From contig OY757021.1 of the NCBI GenBank assembly GCA_963580285.1, positions 95,901,221-95,965,220 of the forward strand: 64,000 nucleotides of DNA. Reading direction: 5' to 3'. The first letter of the stretch is position 1, and each line of letters opens with the position of its first letter. Both the position numbers and the translations under genes were made by a program. A model generated the notes under the pieces. It saw only the letters and a program-made list of their open reading frames with translations. It did not search any database and was not told where the DNA came from. The DNA comes from Lucinisca nassula (taxonomy: Eukaryota; Mollusca; Bivalvia; Lucinida; Lucinidae). Below are positions 10,616 through 20,538 of the stretch, piece after piece.

Positions 10616-10905
10616 TTAACGTCCCCGTCAACACTGTAAAGGTCATTTTGGAGACGTTGCTTCCAATTTTGTGGGACTTTTATCCGACATTGAGATGAAA
10701 TGACGTCTCAAGCCCTGTCGCCCAATGAAACCAATAGGGTTTATTAGCATGGACGGTCCGCCTCGCACCGCGGTTCCTGGACAGGCTAAGATCCTGTAAG
10801 CGGTTTACCAGTACTAGTGTGCGGGCCGGATTCAGCTGTGCGTGGAAGCATCATGCAGCCCATATATTTCTTCAAGCCCCTATGGGCGGGGGCCATTTGG
10901 TGTTT
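10616..10905 (-). mobile_element. SINE-2 copy
   Basis: Nearly full-length minus-strand copy from TTAACGTCCCCGTCAACACT to CCCCTATGGGCGGGGGCC. It abuts the PLE fragment with no spacer. Confidence 0.8.
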
Positions 10906-10989
10906 TGAATGGGAAGTGCTGGGTAATTGTATCGTTACGTGATCATTGCCTTTATTTCTTTTTTAAAAACATATTCGTTGAAGAAACGT

Positions 10990-11225
10990 ACGGACCTGTG
11001 TTTGTTCGTTTGTTTTAGAGTTTAACGGCATAGTCAACACTATTTAGGTCATTTTTGAGCCGGTCAGTTTACCTATCCACTCCTCTCCTGGACAGGATTA
11101 TACGTAAGCGGTTAACCAGTACAGTGCACATTTTTCACCAGATACTGACAACTTCCCTTCTTGAATCAGCGGATGGGAGAGAATGGCCGTAGAAAAGATT
11201 CCGTGATCAATCTCCACCTACCGGT
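10990..11225 (-). mobile_element. SINE-3 fragment
   Basis: Shares 'GAGCCGGTCAGTTTACCTAT' and 'CTTCTTGAATCAGCGGA' with the copies at 4675 and 54090. The tRNA head is missing. Confidence 0.7.
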
Positions 11226-11309
11226 GTGCAATTCAAGAGGGAAGAAGAAAGCGGAAGACTATCTCTTCCTCTCCCCCCCCCCCCTCTCTCTCTCACTCTC
11301 TCTGCCCCC

Positions 11310-11605
11310 GACCATCGGGGCTTGAAGAAATATATGGGCTGCATGGTGCTTCCACACAGAGCTGAATCCGACCCGCACACGAGTACTGGTAAACCGTTTA
11401 GAGGATCTAAGCCTGCCCAGGCAAAGCGGTGCGCACGTGTCGGACCGTCCATGCTTATAAGCCATATTGGCTTTATTGGACGACAGGGCTTGAGAAGTCA
11501 TTTCATCTCAATGTCGGGTATAAGTACCACAAAATTGGAAGCAACGTCTCCAAAATGACCTTTACAGCGTTGACGGGGACGTTAAACCTCAAATCAGACA
11601 AAACT
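11310..11605 (+). mobile_element. SINE-2 copy
   Basis: From CGGGGCTTGAAGAAATATAT to GACGGGGACGTTAAACCTCA, preceded by poly-C and (TC)n at 11271-11305. Confidence 0.8.
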
Positions 11606-11654
11606 CACGCTCTCTCTACCACTGCACTGTAGCGTTCGCTACATCACTGAAAGT

Positions 11655-11790
11655 AAATAACCCACTCATTCACTAACTAACTTACTAACTAACTAACTAA
11701 CTAACTAACTGGAGAACCAACGAACGCACGCACGCGTTCACCTACTCACTAGAAGCTTAACTAACTAAATTACTAACAAACTTACTAACA
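11655..11790. repeat. CTAA-type simple repeat
   Basis: Degenerate (CTAA)n / (ACTAACTA)n ahead of the transposase acceptor. Confidence 0.8.
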
Positions 11791-11801
11791 TTTTTTTTCA
11801 G

Positions 11802-13117
11802 GTGGATGCATAGTGAAGCTGAAAGGCTTCAAATCAAAGAAAATGGTAGGGTAGGTGGGATTATCCTGGACGAAATGTCCATACAACAAGATATCCAAAT
11901 CAACAAAGGCGGGGAAGTGGTTGAGATAATTGGTTTTGAGGAGATAGGACAAGAAGGAAACATTTGTAATGTATTGAGAAAAGGAAAACATGAAAAGGAA
12001 CTGGGAACCCATGTACTTCAGTTTGTTTTTTTAGGAATCACAGGTTTTCGTTTCCCATTTGCCCATTTTGTAACAACTAATATCCAGGCGTATGATATCT
12101 ATAGTCTATTCTGGGAAGCGGTTGACAGCCTATATATGTTTGGTTTTAATGCCATTTATGCGTGCACCGATGGTGCACAGAGCAACAGAACTTTCATTCA
12201 CATTAACACAGGAAAAGCTAGTTCAACAACAATTTCTTCAAGCCCTTGTAACCCAAATAAATCGATAATATTTATGATGGACATATCACATGTGATAAAG
12301 AAAATTAGAAATAATGTCTTGAAAAGTGGTGTAACAAAGTACAGCACAAGAAACCTTACGCTGCCAAATAAGAATATTATACAATGGGAAATGTGGGTGA
12401 ATGCATATAAATGGGACCAACAAAATGCCCTCCAACTTCACAGAAAATTGACCACTGAACACATATTTCTAACACAGCAAGGCAAAATGAGGAACCACCT
12501 CTCCGAAGAGGTTTTGAACAAAGATATGCTCAACCTCATGCACGAGTACAAGGCCAGCCTTGCTAATCAAGGTGATATATTAAACGGGGCAATCGAGTTT
12601 TTGAGGAATTCATCTAAAATGATCGAAATTTTTCATAGCCCAATACCTATTCGCGCAACGGACGACGAAAGACTCAAAGAGTTAGTAGAAATCAATGCCT
12701 GGTTTTCCGACTGGACAAGGGCCGTTCAAGCTCAAAGCTGTAAAAATGCGGACAAAGCCCACCAGCTGATGTCTAGCCAGTGTATGGAAGACATCAATTC
12801 TTGTTTGCTAGGCTTTTGTGAACTTTGCTCTATGGTCCCGTCAGGCTGGCAAGGTGCACATATAACCCCCTCTCTAATTAATTCAGATGTGGTTGAAAAC
12901 CACTTTTGCCAACAGAGGGCCACTTACAAACCCAAATGCACTGCAGTATAGAAGAAATTTGAATTCCATCATCTTAGGACAGAATATTGTTTCAAACAAA
13001 GCCAACGCTGGGAAATCGTCTGTTACTTGTCCAGCCTTCTCTTTCAAATATGAAGAGCCTACCCAAAAAAGAAAATCAAAGTGCGACAATAAAACGATCA
13101 AGGTTATGCGAATCTAG
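11802..13117 (+). pseudogene. P-superfamily (THAP9-like) transposase, catalytic exon with frameshift
   Basis: Begins after the acceptor at 11801. The open frame runs to 12951, but family-like sequence continues in another frame (NPNALQYRRNLNSIILGQ, KANAGKSS) to about 13117, so a frameshift lies near 12925-12935, just after CQQRATY. Candidate RNase H-like catalytic acids, counted from the ATG at 11806: Asp22 in ILDEMSI (11869), Asp122 in ACTDGAQSNR (12169) and Glu364 in SDVVENHF (12895). FMMDISHVIKKIRNN (about 12272-12315) and GTHVLQFVFLGITGFRFPFA are further hallmarks. The D/D/E assignment is by analogy to the P transposase. Function would be DNA cleavage and strand transfer at the TIRs; this copy is probably inactive. 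Confidence 0.85.
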
Positions 13118-13213
13118 ATCAAGAACACCTTGCTAAAGTCCATCTATCTACCATAGAGCAAATTTACAAAAACTTTTCCAAGTGTTTGTATTGAAGGGAA
13201 GGTGTAAGTATAC
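13118..13213. other. Possible transposase 3' end, not resolved
   Basis: Follows the shifted frame. Short open segments are present but no recognised motif. Confidence 0.3.
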
Positions 13214-13227
13214 CTGCCTTTCATGAT

Positions 13228-13490
13228 TGTTTGATTTGATGTTTAACGCCCCCGTCAACACTGTATAGGTCATTTTGGAATTTTGTGGGACTTTTACCCG
13301 ACACTGAGATGAAATGACATATCAAGCCCTGTCACCCAATGAAACCAACAGGATTTATACGCACCGCTTGCCTGGGAAGGCTTAGATCCACTAAGCGATT
13401 TACCAGTACTCGTGTGCGGTCGATTTCAGCTCTGCGTGGAAGCATCTTGCAACCCATCTGTTTCTTCAAGCCCCGATGGGCGGGGGCCGT
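13228..13490 (-). mobile_element. SINE-2 copy with 14-bp target duplication
   Basis: Flanked by CTGCCTTTCATGAT at 13214-13227 and 13491-13504, a perfect 14-bp duplication. Strong proof of retroposition and of SINE-2 boundaries. The (CAAA)-rich tail lies at the left. Confidence 0.9.
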
Positions 13491-13570
13491 CTGCCTTTCA
13501 TGATAGTGTGTGCTAAATTTTCTAGTCCTATAGGATCAACTATTCCAATGCAGCGTTTTAAAATATTTGA

Positions 13571-13616
13571 GGGTCACTGACGAGGCTTTTTTGGCTGAAA
13601 CTAGCTAGCCTGGCCT
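13571..13616 (+). ncRNA. Degenerate hammerhead-ribozyme-like motif
   Basis: Core CTGACGA (13577-13583, consensus CUGANGA), stem-loop II GGCTTTTTTGGCT, GAAA (13597-13600), then CTAGCTAG forming a minimal stem III. Flanks GGGTCA (13571-13576) and TGGCCT (13611-13616) pair as stem I, with G-U pairs. The only core departure is C in place of the U before the cleavage site (GCC instead of GUC), so it is probably inactive. Confidence 0.6.
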
Positions 13617-13648
13617 GAAAAAAAAAACTTTCAAACTCACGATTTTCA

Positions 13649-13930
13649 CATTACAAAAACACACCTATTAAAATCTATTGGAAGTTTTTTTCACCAAAAA
13701 AAAGGAAAATTTCCAAATAAAAATTCGGATATTTTTCTAATTTCCGCTCAAAACATAGATTTTAGGTACTCGATAGAATCGCCTCAACGGGGCGGTTCTA
13801 TTGATTACCCAGAATCTATGTTTTTGAGCATAAATAAGAAAAATAATATTTATCCCCTGAAACCCCCAGTTTTACTATGTAAAAGTGGAGTTAAAGGGGG
13901 TAAAATTTATATAGGCGTGTTTTTGTGATA
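13649..13930. mobile_element. MITE-1 family copy
   Basis: Left CATTACAAAAACACACC, right GGCGTGTTTTTGTGAT. The central hairpin GATAGAATCGCCTC...GGCGGTTCTATTGAT is well preserved at about 13755-13825. Confidence 0.8.
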
Positions 13931-14064
13931 GGTTCTATAGTATATTGCTGGCTTAAAAAGGATTACTATTTTGCTGAACTTTTAATTGTTGGTCTAATTT
14001 AGGCATCGCATCTCATTTCTGATGCCTCCCTAACGGAAAATGCTAACACGCTACACATTACGCT

Positions 14065-14274
14065 ATCACCAAAAATGATTTTTTTTTTTTTTATGAAAAA
14101 AAAAATCCGATAATTTTTCATAGTTCTGTTTCAAACACAGAGTCTGGGGACGCGGTTCTAACAAATTTCAAGAAGCTATTGATTCTGAGCAGACATATAC
14201 CCCTGAAAACCCAAGTTTTACTATATAATAGTGGGGTTTAAGGGGGTCAAATGATATAGGCGTGTTTTCGTGAT
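14065..14274. mobile_element. MITE-1 family copy, degraded left end
   Basis: Right end ATAGGCGTGTTTTCGTGATG is clear. The left end has decayed to ATCACCAAAAATG and the hairpin is partial. Confidence 0.6.
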
Positions 14275-14423
14275 GATAGCACTAATTTTGTCGTTCCGGT
14301 AACTCCAGGGGAGTAATACAGCAGCAAGTAAATATAGACTGTATAGTTTTAGTTTCCCCACAGGTGCTATTCACATACATTTTACCCTGTTCCTTTCACT
14401 CCTTTTCTTCCTTGAAATACGCC

Positions 14424-14605
14424 TGCCCAGGCAAAGCGGTGCGAGTCCATGCTTATAAACCCTATTTGTTTCATTGGGTGGAATGGATTGAGATGTCATT
14501 TCATCTCAATGTCGGGTAAAAGTCCCACAAAATGGAAGCCGCGTCTCCAAAATGACCTTTTCAATGTTGACGGGGACGTTAAACCTCAAATCTAACAAAC
14601 AAACA
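14424..14605 (+). mobile_element. SINE-2 fragment
   Basis: Body and 3' end (GCCTGCCCAGGCAAAGCGGT to GACGGGGACGTTAAACCTCA, then CAAA repeats). Confidence 0.75.
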
Positions 14606-14896
14606 AGCATGAAACATATTTCACGCAAAACATATATCAATTACAAATATATGAATAAGTAGGTCCCAAAAAATATGCATATTTTTATTCATATACAACG
14701 TACGTGACTAACACCTGTTTTGATGGTGTTTGGTTTGAGGTTTAACGCCCCCGTCAACACTGTAAAGGTCATTTTGGAGACGTTGCTTCCAATTTTGTGG
14801 GACTTTTACACGACATTGAGATGAAATGACATCTGATCCCCTAACGCCCAATTAAACCAATAGGGTTTATAAGCATGTACGGTCCGCCTCGGACTG

Positions 14897-15341
14897 CTTT
14901 TGCTCCAGCATTTCAGTGGGTTCTTGCTGATGAGTCCTAACCGTTGTTTCATTTCTGTGGTTGTTTGATTTTTGTGTTCACGGAGATTTTTTCTACATCG
15001 CGAAGGAAATAAGGGTGAGGATTGAGGCCTTGTAAAATAGATTTAAGCCCCCCCCCACCCCCCCACCCCCCCCACCCCCCCACCCCTCCCGGTGGAATTC
15101 GTTTTACTGACCGATCCAATAATGCGGTTCTTCTGTCGCGCTTTATTTTTGTAATGGATTGTCTTTGAGTGTGTGTATCGATTATATTATTTTGTTTTGG
15201 ATTGAAAATTGACCATTTTGTTGGAAAGTAGCTTCCTTTTGGCTTTCTGCTAGTGATGTGTTTGTGTTTTTTTCCCTTTGGTGTCTCTGATGGGAGCTGA
15301 TGGTTAATTGTATCGATTCCTGATCATTGCCTTGACTTCTA
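14897..15341 (+). mobile_element. PLE 3'-UTR fragment
   Basis: From CTTTTGCTCCAGCATTTCAG through poly-C (15050-15087) to the PLE 3' terminus ATTGTATCGATTCCTGATCA plus ACTTCTATTT. It is inserted into SINE-2. Confidence 0.75.
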
Positions 15342-15375
15342 TTTTAGATCCTCTAAGCGGTTTACCAGTACTCGT

Positions 15376-15377
15376 GT

Positions 15378-15408
<31 letters not shown>

Positions 15409-15410
15409 GG
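15376..15410. repeat. (TG)n plus poly-G
   Basis: TG repeat followed by about 20 G within SINE-2. Confidence 0.9.
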
Positions 15411-15502
15411 GTTAGCTCTGTGTGGAATTATCATGCAGCCCATCTATTTCTTCAAGACCCGATAGGCGGGGGCCGGACTAACACCTGTGTAGTTATCATC
15501 CG

Positions 15503-15503
<1 letters not shown>

Positions 15504-15538
<35 letters not shown>

Positions 15539-15539
15539 T
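15504..15539. repeat. (TTA)n microsatellite
   Basis: Near-perfect TTA repeat abutting the helicase stop codon on the opposite strand. Confidence 0.9.
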
Positions 15540-15780
15540 TTATTTGTTTTTTTTTTTTAATCCCATCGAGCAGTACCCGACTAAGACTTTGCAGCAGCTG
15601 ACATCGTCATACGTTGGTGCAGATTCTTGTTCGAGGTATTCCTTTATGATCCCCGGTTGTGGTTTTATAACTCTTGGCTGGAAATAATTTACAACCCTTA
15701 AAGACTCTGTGTTCCTCACTCGTCCCATGGCTACGCCAAGTTGGCCCGGTTTAAATATTTGCTGGGCATCAACTTCCACG
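15540..15780 (-). CDS. PIF1-type helicase, exon 3 (C-terminal)
   Basis: Begins after the acceptor TTTCGTTTCAG. Its first base C completes the AG left by exon 2 (AGC, Ser), and 241 bases bring the total to exactly 440 codons including TAA. It carries VEVDAQQIFKPGQLGVAMGR, the conserved end of PIF1 helicases, whose last Arg is the motif VI arginine finger, then about 55 less conserved residues. The last residues are Lys/Asn-rich where the exon runs into an A-rich tract beside (TTA)n, so the original C-terminus may have been altered. AATAAA overlaps the stop codon. Confidence 0.85.
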
Positions 15781-15806
15781 CTGAAACGAAAGTAAACATG
15801 GTATTT

Positions 15807-18800
15807 ATGCCCCCAACTTCGAAGAAGTTGTGGGGGCATATTGGTTTTGCCCTGTTCGTCCGTCCGTCCTTCCGTCCTTCCGTCCTTCCGTCCTTACGTC
15901 CGTCCCACTTTTTACTGCATAGCATAACTTTAGAACCATGGGTGCTAGGTTTTTGAAATTTCATATATGGATTCCTCATGAAAAAATAATTGACCCGTGT
16001 TTTTTTTCTCGTCAGGATTATGCCCCTTTTTTGAGTTATGCCCCTTTGCAAAAAATACTATGAAATCTTGTAAGCAAGATATCTCAAAAACTGTTTGAGC
16101 TATTGCCCTGAAACTTTACATGCTGGTTGGGGATGATGAGTAGATGAACTGATTAACTTTTGAAAAAAATCCGAAATTTTTTTCTTGAGTTATGGCCCTT
16201 TGAAATTTTTCGCGTTTTAAGTTTGTAAGCAAGATATCTAAAAAAACTATTTGAGGTTTTTCCCCGAAACTTCACAGACTTGTCGGGGATGACGAGTAGA
16301 TGAACTGATCAACTTTTGAAAAAAATCCGATTTTTTTTTCTTGAGTTATGGCCCTTAGATTTTTTTCGTGTTTTCAGCTTGTAAGCAAGATATCTCAATA
16401 ATTGTTTGAGCGATTGCCCTGCAACTTTACAAGCTGGTTTGGGATGATGTGTAGATGAACTGATTAACTGTTGAAAAAAAATCCTATATTTTTTTCTTGA
16501 GTTATGGCCCTTTGAAATTTTTCGCGTTTTAAGTTTGTAAGCAAGATATCTCAAAAACTATATGAGGTTTTTCCCCAAAACATCACAGACTGGTTGGGTA
16601 TGATGAGTAGATGAACTGATTAACTTTTGAAAAAAATCCAATTTTTTTTTCTTGAGTCATGGCCCTTTGATTTTTTTCGTGTTTTCAGCTTGTAAGCAAG
16701 ATATCTCAAAAATTGTTTGAGCTATTGCCCTGAAACTTTACAGGCTGGTTGGGGATGATGAGTAGATGAACTGATTAACTTTTGAAAAAAATCCGAAATT
16801 TTTTTCTTGAGTTATGGCCCTTTGAAATTTTTCCCGTTTTGGCGTCCTTCCGTCCTTCCGTCCTTACGTCCGTCCCACTTTTTACTGCATAGCATAACTT
16901 TAGAACCATGGGTGCTAGGTTTTTGAAATTTCATATATGGATTCCTCATGAAAAAATAATTGACCCGTGTTTTTTTTCTCGTCAGGATTATGCCCCTTTT
17001 TTGAGTTATGCCCCTTTGCAAAAAATACTATGAAATCTTGTAAGCAAGATATCTCAAAAACTGTTTGAGCTATTGCCCTGAAACTTTACATGCTGGTTGG
17101 GGATGATGAGTAGATGAACTGATTAACTTTTGAAAAAAATCCGAAATTTTTTTCTTGAGTTATGGCCCTTTGAAATTTTTCGCGTTTTAAGTTTGTAAGC
17201 AAGATATCTAAAAAAACTATTTGAGGTTTTTCCCCGAAACTTCACAGACTTGTCGGGGATGATGAGTAGATGAACTGATCAACTTTTGAAAAAAATCCGA
17301 TTTTTTTTTCTTGAGTTATGGCCCTTAGATTTTTTTCGTGTTTTCAGCTTGTAAGCAAGATATCTCAATAATTGTTTGAGCGATTGCCCTGCAACTTTAC
17401 AAGCTGGTTTGGGATGATGTGTAGATGAACTGATTAACTGTTGAAAAAAAATCCTATATTTTTTTCTTGAGTTATGGCCCTTAGAAATTTTTCGCGTTTT
17501 AAGTTTGTAAGCAAGATATCTCAAAAACTATATGAGGTTTTTCCCCAAAACTTCACAGACTGGTTGGGTATGATGAGTAGATGAACTGATTAACTTTTGA
17601 AAAAAATCCAATTTTTTTTTCTTGAGTTATGGCCCTTTGATTTTTTTCGTGTTTTCAGCTTGTAAGCAAGATATCTCAAAAATTGTTTGAGCTATTGCCC
17701 TGAAACTTTACAGGCTGGTTGGGGATGATGAGTAGATGAACTGATTAACTTTTGAAAAAAATCCGAAATTTTTTTCTTGAGTTATGGCCCTTTGAAATTT
17801 TTCGCGTTTTGGCATATTGGTTTTGCCCTGTTCGTCCGTCCGTCCTTCCGTCCTTCCGTCCTTACGTCCGTCCCACTTTTTACTGCATAGCATAACTTTA
17901 GAACCATGGGTGCTAGGTTTTTGAAATTTCATATATGGATTCCTCATGAAAAAATAATTGACCCGTGTTTTTTTTCTCGTCAGGATTATGCCCCTTTTTT
18001 GAGTTATGCCCCTTTGCAAAAAATACTATGAAATCTTGTAAGCAAGATATCTCAAAAACTGTTTGAGCTATTGCCCTGAAACTTTACATGCTGGTTGGGG
18101 ATGATGAGTAGATGAACTGATTAACTTTTGAAAAAAATCCGAAATTTTTTTCTTGCGTTATGGCCCTTTGAAATGTTTCGCGTTTTAAGTTTGTAAGCAA
18201 GATATCTAAAAAACTATTTGAGGTTTTTCCCCGAAACTTCACAGACTTGTCGGGGATGATGAGTAGATGAACTGATCAACTTTTGAAAAAAATCCGATTT
18301 TTTTTCTTGAGTTATGGCCCTTAGATTTTTTTCGTGTTTTCAGCTTGTAAGCAAGATATCTCAATAATTGTTTGAGCGATTGCCCTGCAACTTTACAAGC
18401 TGGTTTGGGATGATGTGTAGATGAACTGATTAACTGTTGAAAAAAAATCCTATATTTTTTTCTTGAGTTATGGCCCTTTGAAATTTTTCGCGTTTTAAGT
18501 TTGTAAGCAAGATATCTCAAAAACTATATGAGGTTTTTCCCCAAAACTTCACAGACTGGTTGGGTATGATGAGTAGATGAACTGATTAACTTTTGAAAAA
18601 AATCCAATTTTTTTTTCTTGAGTTATGGCCCTTTGATTTTTTTCGTGTTTTCAGCTTGTAAGCAAGATATCTCAAAAATTGTTTGAGCTATTGCCCTGAA
18701 ACTTTACAGGCTGGTTGGGGATGATGAGTAGATGAACTGATTAACTTTTGAAAAAAATCCGAAATTTTTTTCTTGAGTTATGGCCCTTTGAAATTTTTCG

Positions 18801-18998
18801 CGTTTTAAGTTTGTAAGCAAGATATCTAAAAAACTATTTTAGGTTTTTCCCCGAAACTTCACAGACTGGTCAGGGATGATGAGTAGATGATTAACTACAG
18901 CTTTTCTTGTGTAATTTCAGCATTACAGCCACATAAAAACAAGATATCTCAATTACTGTTAGGGACAAGCAGTGTTAGGGTCAAGCAGTTGGGGGCAT
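15807..18998. mobile_element. Bivalve-type tandem-repeat element with higher-order repeat, in helicase intron 2
   Basis: Ends are ATGCCCCCAACT (left) and AGTTGGGGGCAT (right), a short TIR; a hairpin TGCCCCCAACTTC...GAAGTTGTGGGGGCA starts it. A GTCCGTCC-rich head is followed by subrepeats of about 155 bp (AAGCAAGATATCTCAAAAAC, GAGTAGATGAACTGATTAAC, TTGAGTTATGGCCCTTTGA). Landmark TCCTTACGTCC at 15891, 16861 and 17859 shows three higher-order units of about 970-1000 bp that are nearly identical. Lys-rich open frames here are repeat artefacts. Confidence 0.85.
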
Positions 18999-19392
18999 TG
19001 TGTTTCATAAACACTGGCTCTAGTTTAATATTAGCTATGGCATCAGCGAACATCGGGTGAAAATAAAAGTAGTATCAGTCACCAGTGAAACGACACTGTA
19101 TCGTATATCGTGTCACTAGTGACCTATACGATTCATATATCCTCGCTTTGTATGACATCCCTTTTCTCCAAGGGCATTTTGAAACAAAACAGCAAAACAA
19201 GACATATATAAACAGAAATGCAAGAACAGATAAAGGGACAAATCATTTAGGAAGCCAAAGTCAAATCTCTAAAGCTACAAAAGGAAGGCGTGCACATGCC
19301 TCTCCAATGTCACCATCTGGTGTGGTGTGAATGTCAAAGTCCGCCATGTTTTGCTCGAAAAAACGGTGACATAGATACTGGCTCCGATAGCT
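18999..19392. other. Intron spacer, no gene recognised
   Basis: Unique-looking sequence within helicase intron 2. Confidence 0.4.
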
Positions 19393-19640
19393 TGGTAAAG
19401 GTCATTTTTGAGACGCTGCTTTCAATTTTGTGGGACTTTTACCCGACAGGAAGATGAAATGACATCTGAAGCCCCGCCGCCCAATGAAACCAATAGGGTT
19501 CATAAGCATGGACGTTCCGACTCGCACCGCTTTGCCTGGGCAGGCTTAGATCCTCTAAGCGTTTACCAGTACTCATGTGCGGTCGGTCCCAGCTCTGCGT
19601 GGAAGCATCATGCAGCCCGGCTATTTCTTCAAGCCCCGCC
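19393..19640 (-). mobile_element. SINE-2 copy
   Basis: From GGTAAAGGTCATTTTTGAGA to CCCCGCCGGGCGGGGC. A short plus-oriented SINE-2 tail fragment follows at about 19695-19775. Confidence 0.75.
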
Positions 19641-19812
19641 GGGCGGGGCTTTTCTTTGGGCGTTAGTGCTAGATATGTTATTCCATCACAAAAGCGGGTA
19701 AAAGTCCCGCCAAATTGGAAGCAATATTAATGCCTCCAAAATGCCCAAAAAGTGTTGACGAGGACGTAAAATCTCTGCACAAACGACTCAGGCCACTATG
19801 ATTAACTGCTTA

Positions 19813-20401
19813 ACATTACGAAAACACGCCTATACAAATACATTGTAAATTTTACCGCCGAAAAAAGGAAAATTATAAGCTGAAAAATTGCAATACTTTT
19901 CTTATTTATGCCCGAAATAGAGATTGTTGGTACTCGTTAGAACCGCCTCGATGAGGCGGTTCTAACGATTACCCACAATCTTTATTTTAGAGCAGAAATA
20001 AGAAAAATGAGGTTATACCTGTACACCCCAGTTTTACTATATAAACGGCACCCATCCATAGGGGCTTGAAGAAATATATGGGCTGCATGATGCTTCCACG
20101 CAGAGCTGAATCCGGCCCGCACACTAGTACTGGTAAACCGCTTAGAGGATCTAAGCCTGTCCAGGAACCGTGGTACGAGGCGGACCGCCCATGCTAATAA
20201 ACCATATTGTTTCATTGGGCGACAGGGCTTGAGATGTCATTTCATCTCAGTGTCGGGTAAAAGTCCCACAAAATTGGAAGCAACGTCTCCAAAATGACCT
20301 TACAGTGTTGACGGGGACGTTAAACCTCAAATCAACACACCAATTTACTATATAAGAGTGGTTCAAGGGGATCAAAATAATATAGGCATATTTTCGTGAT
20401 G
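19813..20401. mobile_element. MITE-1 copy interrupted by a SINE-2
   Basis: CATTACGAAAACACGCC at left, ATATTTTCGTGATG at right. The central hairpin GTTAGAACCGCCTC...GAGGCGGTTCTAAC at about 19930-19970 is an almost perfect stem. Confidence 0.85.
20045..20343 (+). mobile_element. SINE-2 copy with 12-bp target duplication
   Basis: Flanked by TTTACTATATAA at 20033-20044 and 20344-20355, placing the insertion inside MITE-1. Confidence 0.9.
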
Positions 20402-20432
20402 AATAGCAAAAAGCTGCTGAAACAGAACTTAC

Positions 20433-20538
20433 CTTTTTAATGTCATGCCTTGTGCCTTATGAATCGTCATAGCAAAAGCCAACTTTAAAGGAACCTGCTC
20501 TCGTGTGGTTAGATTCTTTTGTAAAGCAGGACTGTAGA
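20433..20538 (-). CDS. PIF1-type helicase, exon 2
   Basis: 106-base exon between acceptor CCATTTTCAG and donor AAAAAG|GTAAGT. With the single G from exon 1 it encodes about 35 residues, including QVPLKLAFAMTIHKAQGMTL, the hallmark PIF1/RecD2-like motif V region. It is too short and split to stand out as an open frame; it was found from this motif and the consensus splice sites. Confidence 0.85.

Larger units (their letters stand above)
9282..11801 (+). other. Transposase intron, filled with nested repeats
   Basis: GT at 9282-9283 and AG at 11800-11801 after a long T-run (CATTTTTTTTCAG). It contains a tRNA-like head (9722-9790), an RT scrap (about 9820-9950), (TTA)n, a PLE 3' fragment, two SINE-2 copies, a SINE-3 fragment and a CTAA repeat. 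Confidence 0.65.
14715..15473 (-). mobile_element. SINE-2 copy split by a PLE fragment
   Basis: Flanked by GACTAACACCTGT at both ends (about 14702-14714 and 15476-15488), a 13-bp duplication. The PLE 3' UTR at 14897-15341 sits in its middle. Confidence 0.8.
14359..15489. mobile_element. P-type non-autonomous element with nested SINEs
   Basis: Left end CACAGGTGCTATTCACATAC (14359), right end CTAACACCTGTG (to 15489). Without the SINE at 14715-15473 the right end reads GTACGTGACTAACACCTGTG. The ends match the giant element's terminal pattern. No clean 8-bp TSD found. Confidence 0.5.

Noticed and set aside
15731..18520. Several Lys-rich minus-strand open frames repeated three times
   Set aside because: They are translations of the tandem repeat and recur with the units; no codon structure or motif. 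Only 15540-15780 is coding, as helicase exon 3.
19085..19330. Plus-strand 81-codon frame as an intronic gene
   Set aside because: No motif, no start context and no neighbouring exon signals.
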